NCBI RefSeq assembly: GCF_047511655.1
Contig: NC_133400.1
Location: 749,001 to 813,000 of the forward strand
Direction of reading: 5' to 3'
Source of the DNA: Castor canadensis
Taxonomy: Eukaryota; Chordata; Mammalia; Rodentia; Castoridae
Length of the DNA stretch: 64,000 nucleotides
The notes below the pieces were generated by a model. That model saw only the letters and a program-made list of their open reading frames with translations, was not told the origin of the DNA and ran no database searches. Position numbers and translations under genes: made by a program. The first letter of the stretch is position 1. Every line of letters begins with the position of its first letter. Shown one piece after another: positions 1-9,790 of this stretch.

Positions 1-1205
1 CCCTGCTCTACTGCAGACTTGCACCAGAATATGAGGTGCTTCAGAGGGCCTGAGACAGAGGAGGAAGAAAGCTAGCTCTGTTCTCCTCTTTGGCAGCTCC
101 TGAAGGAGAGATGAGAACAAGATGAACAAGGACCTGTGGTGCTTCCCACTTATTCAGGTGATGGAGACACAGACACACAGCCAGGGGCTCTAGACACCCC
201 AGAAGCATCAGCACGGGCTCTGCAAATACCACAGAAGGCAGAGGTGTGACTGTAGCACTGATGTCCACAGCTTGGCCTTTCGCTTATACCCAAGGATGTA
301 GGACGCAGTGGAGCTCATACTGTCACCTGTCTTTGCTGAGCTCTCTGTGATCCCTGCACTACTGTCATCCACTCAGTTGAGACAGGAGTCAGGAGTCAGG
401 CTCCGGGCATGTCCTTAGCTCGTACTGAGGAGCCACAGGCACAAGGCCCTTCAAGTTCCTGTATGATCACAATGAAGACATCATCTCTTGAATGCCTCAT
501 GGCCTCTATGTTTCTTTGATGGAGAACAGGTCCAGAGAAGATATGCAAGCGTGTCCACTCCTGCATGAATCACATCTGTGCACCAGTCCCCAGTGTGAAG
601 CTCACTAAGTACTCACAGCCAAGCTGTTGCCCAAGAATCTGTGTGCCTATTTCCTGCCATTACATGTGCTTTGAGCTTTCATTTTTATTTTATTGCTCCC
701 ACTGTGTGAAAGACTTCATTGTACATATAGACGCTTTCTGGAAGAAGACAGGTAAGCAGTGTGGCTAAAGAGTTTCGCTATGATAGTTGTTGAGGCTACA
801 GAACACAAATAATGCACACAACAGGGGTAGACATAAAAGATGTTTCTGCTTCCAGATTGGATAAATTCTAACCTTAGGTCCTATTCACATGTCCTGACTA
901 TGTGACTAGTGGTCTCTGATCTACACCACATAGCATTCAGGATCTCTTTTGTCCTCTGCATGCCCTTGGTCCTGGCAGGTCAATAGTGACCCCTAGACCC
1001 CTTTACACCCTAGTGCATCACTGTTCTGTTTTGGAAAGTGCAGTTTTCAGTTTGTAGGGTGGTGATAGCTATGAATGATAGCCATAGTGAGTAAACAGGC
1101 ACCCCTGAGTGGTACCTGGGGATCCTGCCAAGAGCCGGCTGTAACTGATACCATGATGGCATGGAAGGGACACAACAGAGCTGTCCCAACACACCTGACA
1201 CTCAC
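1..1205 (-). other. ACSF3: ACSF3 intron following the start-codon exon (partial)
   Basis: This is intronic sequence downstream of the donor at 1205-1204. I find no frame resembling the next ACSF3 exon and no recognisable repeat. The short open frames here show no protein family features. Confidence 0.75.
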
Positions 1206-1871
1206 CACAGCTGCGAGGTTGCGGTGGGTGCTCAGTGCACCCTTGGGCCTCCCTGTAGTCCCGCTGGTATAGAAGATCATGGCTCCACGGTCTCGCCAGT
1301 CCCGCTCCTGCACCTGCCCTTCTGTTAGCCTCTCTGCTGCCCCGTGGTAGACTGCAGATGTGAGAGGCAGGAGTGGGACCCCCAGTCTCTTGACTACTGG
1401 GCTCAGCAGGTCCACGTACTCCTGGCCAGCCACGACCACAGAGCTCCGGGAGTCCCGGATGAAGTACTCCAGTTGGGTTTCAGGGTGCTTCCAGTAGAGG
1501 GGAACCGCAATGCCACCACTCATCCACGAGGCCCACTGGGCAACAACATAGGAGACATCATTGGAGCATAGGAAGGAGACTCTCTCTTCCTGGAGGTCAC
1601 CATCCACACAGTTACGGAGCCTGCAAATCTCCTGGGACAGGTGAAGGCTGCGGTAGTAAAGGTCCCTATAGGTGTGGTGGCCATGTTGATCAACAATGGC
1701 GATTCTGTCCCCAAAAGCTAAGGCTCGGGTGAACACCGGGGCAGGTCCATCTGTGCGGGCCACTGGAGCTGTGTGCAGGTGACCATGTCCTCTGTGTCTC
1801 CCAGGAGCCACCTGGTGGGAGGCCAGGGACCAGACCAGGCGCCTGAAGGGCAGCATCATATGGAGCAGCAT
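1206..1871 (-). CDS. ACSF3: ACSF3, start-codon exon (mitochondrial malonyl/methylmalonyl-CoA synthetase), coding part
   Basis: ACSF3 is an acyl-CoA synthetase of the mitochondrial matrix that activates malonate and methylmalonate for mitochondrial fatty acid synthesis and protein malonylation. This exon encodes residues 1-222 of a protein of about 580. I recognise the family by close similarity to mammalian ACSF3 along the whole exon. The first 40 residues carry Arg and His but no acidic residue, as expected of a matrix-targeting peptide. The AMP-binding P-loop ([11 protein letters not shown]) lies at about residues 201-211. I chose the ATG at 1871-1869 because the protein then aligns with the known mammalian N-terminus and the site has A at -3; the upstream in-frame extension has no ATG. 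The exon ends in phase 0 at 1206, followed by donor GTGAGT on the minus strand. No stop or frameshift is present. The remaining exons lie beyond the left edge. Confidence 0.95.
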
Positions 1872-1909
1872 GGTGCCGACGAGTGTCACTTTGGAGTCAC
1901 CTGGCTGTG
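1872..1909 (-). other. ACSF3: 5' UTR part of the ACSF3 start-codon exon, with splice acceptor
   Basis: Read on the minus strand, a pyrimidine-rich stretch ends in AG at 1911-1910, so the exon probably begins at 1909. A good branch-point match (ACTAAC, minus strand, branch A near 1932) lies 22 nt upstream of that AG. A second AG at 1906-1905 would start the exon at 1904; both choices affect only the UTR. Confidence 0.75.
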
Positions 1910-1974
1910 CTGGAGAGAAGGATGTAGTATGTTAGTGCCTGCCTGGCTTACCCATCCTTGCCCACAGCAACATT

Positions 1975-1989
1975 TAAAATGCCCTCTTA
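1975..1989 (+). repeat. Left target-site duplication of the L1 insertion
   Basis: TAAAATGCCCTCTTA here is repeated exactly at 2757-2771. The TTT/AAAA junction fits the L1 endonuclease preference. Confidence 0.9.
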
Positions 1990-2756
1990 GGCACCTGCAC
2001 ACCCATGTTTATTGCGGCACTATTCACAAAAGCCAAGTTACGGAAACAGCCAAGATGCCCCAGCACTGATGAATGGATTAAGAAAATGTGGTATCTATAC
2101 ACAATGGAATTTTATGCAGCCATGAAGAAGAACGAAATGTTATCATTCGCTGGTAAATGGATGGAATTGGAGAACATCATTCTGAGTGAGGTTAGCCTGG
2201 CCCAAAAGACCAAAAATCGTATGTTCTCCCTCATATGTGGACATTAGATCAAGGGCAAACACAACAAGGGGATTGGACTTTGAGCACATGATAAAAGCGA
2301 GAGCACACAAGGGAGGGATGAGGATAGGTAAGACACCTAAAAAACTAGTTAGCATTTGTTGCCCTTAACGCAGAGAAACTAAAGCAGATACCTTAAAGCA
2401 ACTGAGGCCAATAGGAAAAGGGGACCAGGAACTAGAGAAAAGGTTAGATCAAAAAGAATTAACCTAGAAGGTAACACCCACGCACAGGAAATCAATGTGA
2501 GTCAATGCCCTGTATAGCTATCCTTATCTCAACCAGCAAAACCCCTTGTTCCTTCCTATTATTGCTTATACTCTCTCTACAACAAAATTAGAGATAAGGG
2601 CAAAATAGTTTCTGCTGGGTATTGAGGTGGGGGAGCGGGAGGGGGTGGAGTGGGTGGTAAGGGAGGGGGTGGGGGCAGGGGGGAGAAATGAACCAAGCCT
2701 TGTATGCACATATGAATAATAAAAGAAAAATGAAAAAAAAATAAAAAATAAAAAAA
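1990..2756 (+). mobile_element. LINE-1 3' end (ORF2 C-terminal end plus 3' UTR), 5'-truncated
   Basis: The sequence matches the terminal part of L1 ORF2 and the 3' UTR. It starts within the conserved segment that begins with a TGTTTATTGC-like motif. It continues through a G-rich 3' UTR tract (about 2624-2692) and ends in an AATAAA-like, A-rich tail at 2713-2756. It is flanked by a perfect 15-bp duplication, TAAAATGCCCTCTTA, at 1975-1989 and 2757-2771. The element is antisense to ACSF3. The intact duplication suggests a fairly recent insertion, but I cannot date it. Confidence 0.92.
2624..2692 (+). repeat. G-rich tract of the L1 3' UTR
   Basis: The plus strand carries many runs of three to six G with short spacers. 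A polypurine, quadruplex-prone tract at this position is a known hallmark of mammalian L1 3' UTRs. Confidence 0.75.
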
Positions 2757-2771
2757 TAAAATGCCCTCTTA
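2757..2771 (+). repeat. Right target-site duplication of the L1 insertion
   Basis: This is an exact 15-bp copy of 1975-1989, directly after the A-rich tail. Confidence 0.9.
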
Positions 2772-2959
2772 ACACCCCACTAGAGGCTTGATGAAACTTC
2801 AACTGTAAGGTAACACCCCAAATTCAAGAGCCTACTGCATCAGTCACACAACATCTTTGGAGTCTTTAAGTGTTCAGCTTCTCAGCTTTTTACTTAATCT
2901 TTTTGGCTTAAGGATTTAAAAAATATGCAGATTCATACAGGAGTTTGGAATTCTGAGTC

Positions 2960-5040
2960 TGGAGAAACACTAGGTAAGATGAGCAGTCACCATAGGAGCC
3001 ACCGGGTGTCTGGCCACCCTGGAGCTATGCCTGGAGGGTGCAGGCCCAAAGGATATGTATGTGGGAACACAATGACACAGCAGAGCTTTAAGTAAGGCAA
3101 GCTCCTGTGGTTGGAATGTCAAGTTTGTCTTTTTGGTAACTCCTCCCTCCCTCTCCCAAAACATAGGCACTAAATAATGACCAAAATAATCAGCAAATGA
3201 CAGCTCATCGAGAGGGGGAACTACAAAACCTGCTTCTGCTAGATTGCTCCCCAGGATGCCACCCACAGGCCCACTCTCACCCAGTCCAGAGCAACAAAAG
3301 GCAGCCAGCACACTTCCATACCGCTTCTGCACAGGTCAGCTGGTAACTGAGGAGCCCACCTACTATCCTGGACTCTGCTTCCACAAACTGAAAACAGTCT
3401 CCTTCCCAGTGCTGATGATAATCTCCTGGTATTAAATCCCTAACGCCATAACTCATTCCTGCTGGCCTCTGGCAGTGAAAACAGGATCATCTCTCCACTC
3501 CTCATCCCGTCTGGTCTCTGCCATCCCACTGGCCAATAATTTGTGACTCTCAGAGCAGTGTCGCCAACTGTAGGTAATGAGGCCAGAAGCCCACACCTGC
3601 TCTAGCAGATACATCCGAGCTTGGAGCAAGGACTTAATGTAGACTTTACTCTCTGTGGGATGAAAGCATTGCTGCTTGTCCCCATGGACAACAGGCATGG
3701 CACCGGTACCCAAGACAGTGCTGAATGCCAGAGGCCAACAAAGACCTGTCAGTGGGCATCTATGTGTGGTCACAGGCTGTGTGCTTAACATTTCTCAAGC
3801 AGGCACAACAGTTGACAGTCCTGGGGGTGAAGCTGTGAGCCTTGTCTGTGCCAGCAGGCCCAAGAGAACAAAGGCAGGAAAGGCCAGGCAGGTAGATCCC
3901 TGCCTCACTGCCCTTCAGTCCCTCTGTAGGTCCTGTGTCATGTGGAGCATGCACTCCCTGACAAATCCCTACTTTTCTATTTCATTAACTTGCCAGGGGG
4001 AAACTACCACATTACTGCTGCTGTATAACAGTTTTGTTCTCTTAATTTAAAAAACAGATTATGCACAATACTTTATAATTATCTAACAAAACAAACTCTA
4101 CAACAATGAAATCTGCCAGAACCATGGGCTAGCTTCTACTTGCCAGCCTCGTTGTGTGGCTGGCTGGTTTCTGCTCTAGCCAGGGGCTCAGCAGAGGGAA
4201 CCTCCAGTTCTGGTCAAGATGGGAGGAAAACAGGCACCTTGGCTTCTGTGCAGAAGCTCAACTCAGCTTATGGCTGCTTGCAGGCTCTGCAAATGTTGGG
4301 TTTCAAGTACATTGGCTCCCAAAGGCTATGTCATTTCTCAATGTAAGAGCTAGCAAGGGTCCCCTAGTTGCTCCATTCTGTCTCCACCAAGGGCTCAGAG
4401 GCCGGTCCTGGTCTGCTGACATCCTGGATTTCTGCTACCATGGGGATATCAAATAAATGCAAGGCAACAGCAGGGCTTGACCAGCTAAGACAAGAAAGTG
4501 ATAGTACATGAGCTGTACAGACTTCAGGAAGACAGGGAACGAGTGTAAGCAAAGCAAGGTGGCCTAAACGTTTCCTCTTCTCATTCTGACAAATTCTTCC
4601 CTATCTGCTTTGCAGGGGAGGGAACAGAAAACAAGAGAAACTGCAAACAGAAGACCCACCATGTGTTATTTCCAGCCCCAACGCTGGATTCCTGCTGGTG
4701 ACAGGAACAAGTGACATGTTCTGCAGTGCTCTGGGGAAGAGATGGCATTTTCTGGGTGCTAAGGAGAAGAGCACTTACCACCAGCAGGTGATGAACAATG
4801 GGCAGATGGATGGATGGGCAGAATGAGGCAACTAACACTTCAACATTTGCTGTAGTGGGGGAGCGCAATGAGAAACTGAAAACTGCAGTGTCAGAGGCAC
4901 CAGGAGTGTTCAATGCCATGTCACAACTACACCACCAAATGACATGATTCTCCTTCTGGATCACCCTGATGAGGAGCCCAAGCTCCTCCAGGATCTCAGA
5001 GAATAGTGCCTGCTGCTCCTCACCCAGGTGTGGGAGCTCT
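2960..5040 (-). other. Unidentified intronic stretch with several open minus-strand frames
   Basis: Minus-strand frames of 120 (2970-3332), 112 (3453-3791) and 127 (4581-4964) residues follow one another without a common frame. Their composition is not low-complexity, so a decayed retrocopy is possible. I do not recognise a protein family, see no poly(A) tail or flanking duplication, and see no splice-site pattern that would make these exons. Chance frames remain equally likely. Confidence 0.2.
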
Positions 5041-5283
5041 CTGGCATTAGGAGGTTCAGTGCCCAGCCTTCACTGTACAAAGGGTGTCAGCCTGGACCCT
5101 ATGCAGTGCTCCTGCAGGCCAGGTCCCTGATGATAAAGCACCCAGGGATCATATCACTGGGGAACAGCACTCACAGGCCACCCAGAGGGCAGTCCCCACA
5201 TGGGGCTCAGCCCTGGAAAGGCTAAGGGCTTGACTCCACAGTCAGAAAGGCTCTCTCAAAGTCATAGCACAAGCAGCTCAAAC

Positions 5284-5443
5284 TTATTCTTTGTGGTACT
5301 CAGGGCCTTATGCGTGCTAGACAAGTGCTCTACCACTTGAAGTCTACCATGGCCCCTTTGTATTTCAGAGTTCACTGGCCTCTATCCTCCTGTTGCCACC
5401 TCCTTAGTGGCTGGGATTATAGATGTAAGCCACCACGCCTCAA
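5284..5443 (-). mobile_element. B1-ID dimeric SINE, diverged
   Basis: Read on the plus strand, the reversed ID-like half comes first (CAGGGCCTTATGCGTGCTAG and a reversed A box CTCTACCACTTGA). A reversed B1 end containing GCTGGGATTATAGATG follows. It lies inside an ACSF3 intron. Confidence 0.75.
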
Positions 5444-6966
5444 GCAGAAACCCTGATGACAGGAATGCAAGTCCTTTGTTCCCATGGTTGGATTTTAAGA
5501 ATCAATCCTAAGGTAAGATCAGAGCTGCACATAAAGATGCACACATAGGATGCTCACTGAAAAACTGAAACTAAACTGGATGACCCAGAGAAGGTCAAAG
5601 GAAATCATGCCACACCATGTGGAGGAGTAAGCCCCACTTTCAGTATCTCCACAAATTCCTGGGTCACCATGGGGGGTGGGAGCCAAGTTGCTAATCAGGC
5701 CCTAGCAGAAGAGCAGGAGTGGGATGGCCACAGGATTCAGAGAGCAGAGCTGGTGATACAGACCCAGGGCTGCTGCCTAGGCACTCCTGATGACACAGCT
5801 GGGAGAGAGGTAACTGCCCTCCTGCACAGAGTTCCAAGCCCTGAAGGCTGGTAGCATTCCTTCCACCAAGAGCCACTGAGCAGTGGTGAGACAGGCTCCT
5901 TGTGGGACAGACACAGTCCTGGCTCCCATGAAGCCCACATTCTGCAAGGAAATGCCCAGAGTGGGGGGATGGAGGGGCCCCCCAACAGAAAGACAGTCAC
6001 TGGACCTGAAGGGTGAGAAGGAGCCAGGGAAGCAGAGAGGGGATGAGGTGAGTCCCCACATGGAAGGCTGTACTCTAACAGGGGTGTGGCACTGTTGGGC
6101 CATCTTCAGTTCTGGTAAGTACTGCCAAAGTTCCTCCAGAGGCATTACTTCACTCGACCATCACACATCCTATCAATGCAGAGCTATGTCTTCCAGCTCA
6201 TCTGCATCATTGCTACCTCGAAAAGCAAAAAAGGTCTGCTCAAGGCAGATGGCCCCACGCATCCTTCTGAGATAGCAGCTCCAGCAGAGAAAACCCCCAC
6301 CTTTTAACTGGGGCCCCCTTTGATTGTGGGCTCCCTAATGCACATGTGCAAGCAACACCCAGAGCAGCCTGGGCAAAGGCGTGATGTCCTTCAAGATTCG
6401 AGAGTCAGTGGAGGCAGCCACTCCTTGGCTGCTCCAGGAGGCAAGATCCCTGGGTGTTCTACCACCAGGCCATGGGGACCTCTCGGGACCCACCACCAGC
6501 AGCAGGAGGCCCACATCTTTTCTGTCCAGACAGGATTCAGTTAAGAGCAGAGTTACCCTCAGCACAGACCCAGGCTTGGACAGTCACACTTCCTCTAGGT
6601 ATCTTTGCCTCCTAAATCTTGGCTTCCCACCTGTAAGATGGGGTAGCAAGACCTGTCCACAGACCTGTGAAAGGACTCCCCTCCCACATACCAGCAGGAG
6701 ACAAAGACCCCTACACCATCCTTGGCACAGGCTCACCAGACCCTGCTGACAAAAATTACATCGTCAACTTGAGTTCAAATGAACACGGCTCGTTTCTAAA
6801 TGAACAATATGGCACCTGGAGTATTCAGCAAGTCTAAACCACCCACCTTGCAGAACCTGTATGTAAGTGGACCCTTGACGAAGGGGTCAGGTAGAAGTGT
6901 CCTGCAGTGTGGGACAGTCAGTTACATTCATATTGGTTTGAGGGTTCGTTTTCAAAATTACATTTT

Positions 6967-7055
6967 CAATTGTGTGTGTGGCACTGGGGTTTGAACTCAG
7001 GGCTTCACACTTGCTAGGCAGGCGTTTTACTGCTTGAGCCACACCTCTAGCCCCC
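6967..7055 (-). mobile_element. ID-like SINE with perfect target-site duplication
   Basis: The reversed B box (GGGGTTTGAACTCAGG) and reversed A box (TACTGCTTGAGCCACA) are clear. The element is flanked by TCAAAATTACATTTT at 6952-6966 and 7056-7070, an exact 15-bp duplication. The tail side carries a short TG run instead of poly(T). Confidence 0.9.
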
Positions 7056-7207
7056 TCAAAATTACATTTTTAAGTAAGATACACGGCAGTCGTGTGCAGC
7101 ACATTCTAATTAAAAAAGGAAGAAAAAAAAAACTCTAAAGGGAAAACGCGCGTTGAAACCCACATCCATTTTAGGAACTAAACCATCATTCAAAAATGCC
7201 ACCTGGA

Positions 7208-7327
7208 GCTGGGTGTGGTGCCGCACATCTGTAACCCCGGCACGCAGGAGGCTCAGGCAGGAGGATCATGAGTTCGGGGCCAGCCCGAACTACAAAGAGA
7301 GAACCTGTCTCAAAAAATAAAAATAAA
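7208..7327 (+). mobile_element. B1-like SINE monomer
   Basis: It starts GCTGGGTGTGGTG, contains the 7SL-type GGAGGCTCAGGCAGGAGGAT segment and ends in an A-rich tail. GCCACCTGGA occurs on both sides (7198-7207 and 7328-7337) as the target-site duplication. It lies just inside the intron next to the ACSF3 CpG island. Confidence 0.88.
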
Positions 7328-7339
7328 GCCACCTGGAAG

Positions 7340-7962
7340 GGTGCGCTTACTGCCCTGCGGTGAGAAGGTTCAGACACCGGGTGGGAGCTGGGGAGTCACG
7401 CTGCCAAGCGGGGTCCCGGCTTTGCTCCGCACCCCCCCGGCCGCCGCTCGGGCCGCCAGTCAACAAACACTGGCGGGCTCCCTGTCTGAGCTCACGATCT
7501 CCCTCTTGGCAGCGCCTGCACCGCCAGGGTGCACGGGGCAAACGAATCAACCGGGAGCGGCCGGATGTATCCGAGGCCAGCTGTTCGCTCTCACCCTGTT
7601 GCGGGCAGCGCGGGCTCACCTCGGTCGCCCTCCTCTGAGGTCACGGGGTCACTGTGGGGGGTGCGGGGGGGGTCAGGCCCGGACCCCTGAGGCTGGGTCA
7701 GGGGTGTGGAGGTCGGGCCGGAACTGGATCCGGCGCCCAACAGCGTCCCCCAGCGCAGCGTGTCCGTCGCCCTAGTGTGTCCCTCGTGTGCAAGCGCCGC
7801 GGCGGTGAGTTCCGGACTCAAATGTTCCGGTCTGTCCCAGGTCTCCCACCAGGTCTCTCTCCCAGGGTTTGGGCTTCCAGGTCTCTGCCGGATCCGCCCA
7901 CGAGCTGCCCTCAGATGCCTGGCAGCTTTCACCGGGCCCGTTGTCCATCAGCCCTGCCATAA
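7340..7962 (-). promoter_or_regulatory. ACSF3: CpG island, probable ACSF3 promoter
   Basis: CpG dinucleotides are dense here (for example in 7420-7465 and 7550-7630) and sparse on both sides. GC-box-like runs are present and I see no TATA box, which is typical of a housekeeping promoter. It sits about 5.5 kb upstream of the ACSF3 start-codon exon, in the correct direction. The extent is judged by eye. Confidence 0.75.
7620..7900 (-). other. ACSF3: Probable non-coding first exon of ACSF3 (3' edge defined, 5' edge approximate)
   Basis: On the minus strand, ACCGAG is followed by GTGAGC, a strong splice donor with last exonic base 7620. Its position within the CpG island fits a non-coding first exon joined to the start-codon exon at 1909. 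The transcription start cannot be read from the sequence, so 7900 is only a guess. Confidence 0.5.
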
Positions 7963-8388
7963 CAGGGTTTCTGGGCTGCCTGTGTTGTTTTTGTTTTAAC
8001 CAATCTTAACTTTAATCAGGTGTTAGTTTTAATAGGCACAATGGCCACTGTCCACTGAAATGAACTGTGCAGTTCTGGACCATAGCTTCTTAAAATCAGA
8101 GTCACTAGGAGGTCAGAATGAAAATTTGTGGGCCTCGTCAGGCCCCCAAGAAAGGGCTCCATCAGCTTGCAGCTTGCAGCTTGCAGCTGTGTGATTTTAA
8201 ACAGAACAAAGTTTGAGAGTCTTGCCTTTGTTGGACTTGGGAACTAGATTGGGATCTTAAGTTTGATTGTTGGATGTTTTACTTCATGTACAGTAAAGGA
8301 AAGCATTGAAAGCCAGACACAAAAGTCCATTCAATCGGTTGATGTGTATGATTTTTTTTCTAAAATAGAAAGAACAATATAACAGTAT
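7963..8388. other. Unique-looking sequence upstream of the CpG island
   Basis: No gene or recognised repeat is visible apart from a short 7-bp tandem (GCAGCTT, about 3.7 copies) at 8164-8187. Confidence 0.4.
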
Positions 8389-8598
8389 GCTGGGTGCCAG
8401 TGACTCAGGTCCATAATCCTAGCCACTTGGGAGGCTGAGATTGAGAGGATCATGGTTCAAGGCCCACTTGGGCAAATAGTTCATGAGACCCCATCTTCAA
8501 AGTAGCCAGAATAAAATGACCTGGAGGTGTGGCTCAAGTGGTAGAGAACCTGCTTTGCAAGTGTGAAGCTCTGTGTTCAACCCCACCAAAAAAAAAAT
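8389..8598 (+). mobile_element. B1-ID dimeric SINE
   Basis: The B1-like half begins GCTGGGTGCCAGTGACTCAG and passes through GGGAGGCTGAGATTGAGAGG. The ID half carries GTGGCTCAAGTGGTAGAG (A box) and a weakened B box. A poly(A) run ends it. Confidence 0.88.
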
Positions 8599-9221
8599 CA
8601 CAGTAACACACGCTGGCATACAGTAAGTACAAATTGTCTTAGAGTCTTGCAGACACAGTACTATGCTTTGCTTATGCCCTCCTTTTCCAGTGAAAACTGT
8701 TGAGGGGCAGCTTCATGTCCCTTGAGATGTTTCAGGAGTCCATGCATGGTTATCCTGAGAGAAGCACCTGGGGCTGCAGGATTGTAACATTGGTCATTGG
8801 CTCAAACTTCTGGGGCCCTGGTTGCCACCCTGCTAGTTGTCATCCAGAAAAGACTGGCGTTCAAGAGACTCTCATAGGACAGGCGTGGCCTGGTGTCAGA
8901 ATCATCTGCCTCTTTCTGGGACTCAGCAGGCTGAATAGTGTAAAGATGAGTGGGAGGAGGGGACAGAGGAACAGTTGTAATGTCTAGCATTGGGCCCTGG
9001 ACTTCTGTGCTTAAATGACATTCCTTACAGGCCCCACTTCTAACTGGACATGTGCCTGTGAGATGAGTGAGAGGGACCCGTCTCTCCCTGGGGCTTCAAG
9101 GCAGGAATTAAGCATTGTTAGAGTCCTGTTAAATACTGTTTTAGCACTGCTAATATTAATGATGAGCCTTTGTTGTAAGCACCTCCTCTTAATGTTTACT
9201 TTTCCTTTATACAAACTGAGA
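8599..9221. other. Intergenic sequence without recognised gene
   Basis: Only short frames are present. Parts near 8880-8950 faintly resemble ancient MIR sequence, but not enough to call. Confidence 0.4.
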
Positions 9222-9790
9222 TGTTGGGGGCTGGAGTGATTTGACTCCCCAAGTGACAGCTGTTAGCCCCTTCCCTAGAGCCCTGGCTGCTTTGAGCAAA
9301 GGACTATCAGCCAAGCAGTCAGTTGGACTGCCCTCACACCAGCACTGGCTGCTTGGAACACTCGAGGAAGCTATACAATAATTGCTGCTGAAGCACAACT
9401 TCTGCTCTGGAAGGCACTGTCCAAGCCACGACTTGGTTGCACTGGACTTTTTGCCATCAGAAACCTTGGGGAACTCTGGCAGTCATTTCTACCCAGGCCA
9501 GAGAGGGCGCACTTGCCCTGGTGGCTCAGGAGAAGGCCTGTGATTGGTGTAAACATGGCCCTTCATTTGCATGAAGGACTGAGCTGTGATTGGTGCAGAC
9601 ACCCTTGCCACACCCCCTTCCTGGCTATATAAGGAAGCCGTGTGGCTCACTTTCTGAGTCAGCCAGTGCTGCCCCCTGGTGTTAGACCCAATGCAAGGCT
9701 TCTCTAGAGTGGGTTTTTCTTGCCTACCTTTGATCTGTATCCTTAGGAGTGCAAGCTGAGCTGGTACTACAAAGAGAGGAGAAGAGGGTG
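9222..9790 (+). mobile_element. LTR-like segment with U3-type promoter (possible solo or partial ERV LTR)
   Basis: The segment has two inverted CCAAT boxes within the repeated motif TGTGATTGGTG (9540-9550 and 9591-9601). An octamer ATTTGCAT lies in a hairpin at 9560-9577, a CACCC-type motif is near 9610, and TATATAA is at 9626-9632. This compact arrangement is typical of retroviral LTR U3/R regions. I cannot assign a family. The 9222 start (TG) is a guess and no matching terminal CA or target duplication was established. Confidence 0.4.
9540..9632 (+). promoter_or_regulatory. TATA/CCAAT/octamer core promoter
   Basis: TATATAA at 9626-9632 predicts a start near 9656-9662. Upstream lie two ATTGG boxes about 50 bp apart, an ATTTGCAT octamer and a CACCC element. 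This is seen in the sequence; whether it is active is unknown. Confidence 0.45.

Larger units (their letters stand above)
1910..7619 (-). other. ACSF3: ACSF3 intron between first exon and start-codon exon
   Basis: The interval runs from the predicted donor at 7619-7618 to the acceptor at 1911-1910, both minus strand. It contains an L1 3' end, SINEs at about 5284-5443, 6967-7055 and 7208-7327, and an unidentified ORF-rich stretch at about 2960-5040. The intron call depends on the donor at 7620 being the one used. Confidence 0.6.

Noticed and set aside
1344..1714. Other frames overlapping the ACSF3 exon
   Set aside because: Shadows of the real ACSF3 reading frame, without family similarity.
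2005..2247. 80-residue plus frame as a possible gene
   Set aside because: It is the decayed C-terminal end of L1 ORF2 within the insertion at 1990-2756.
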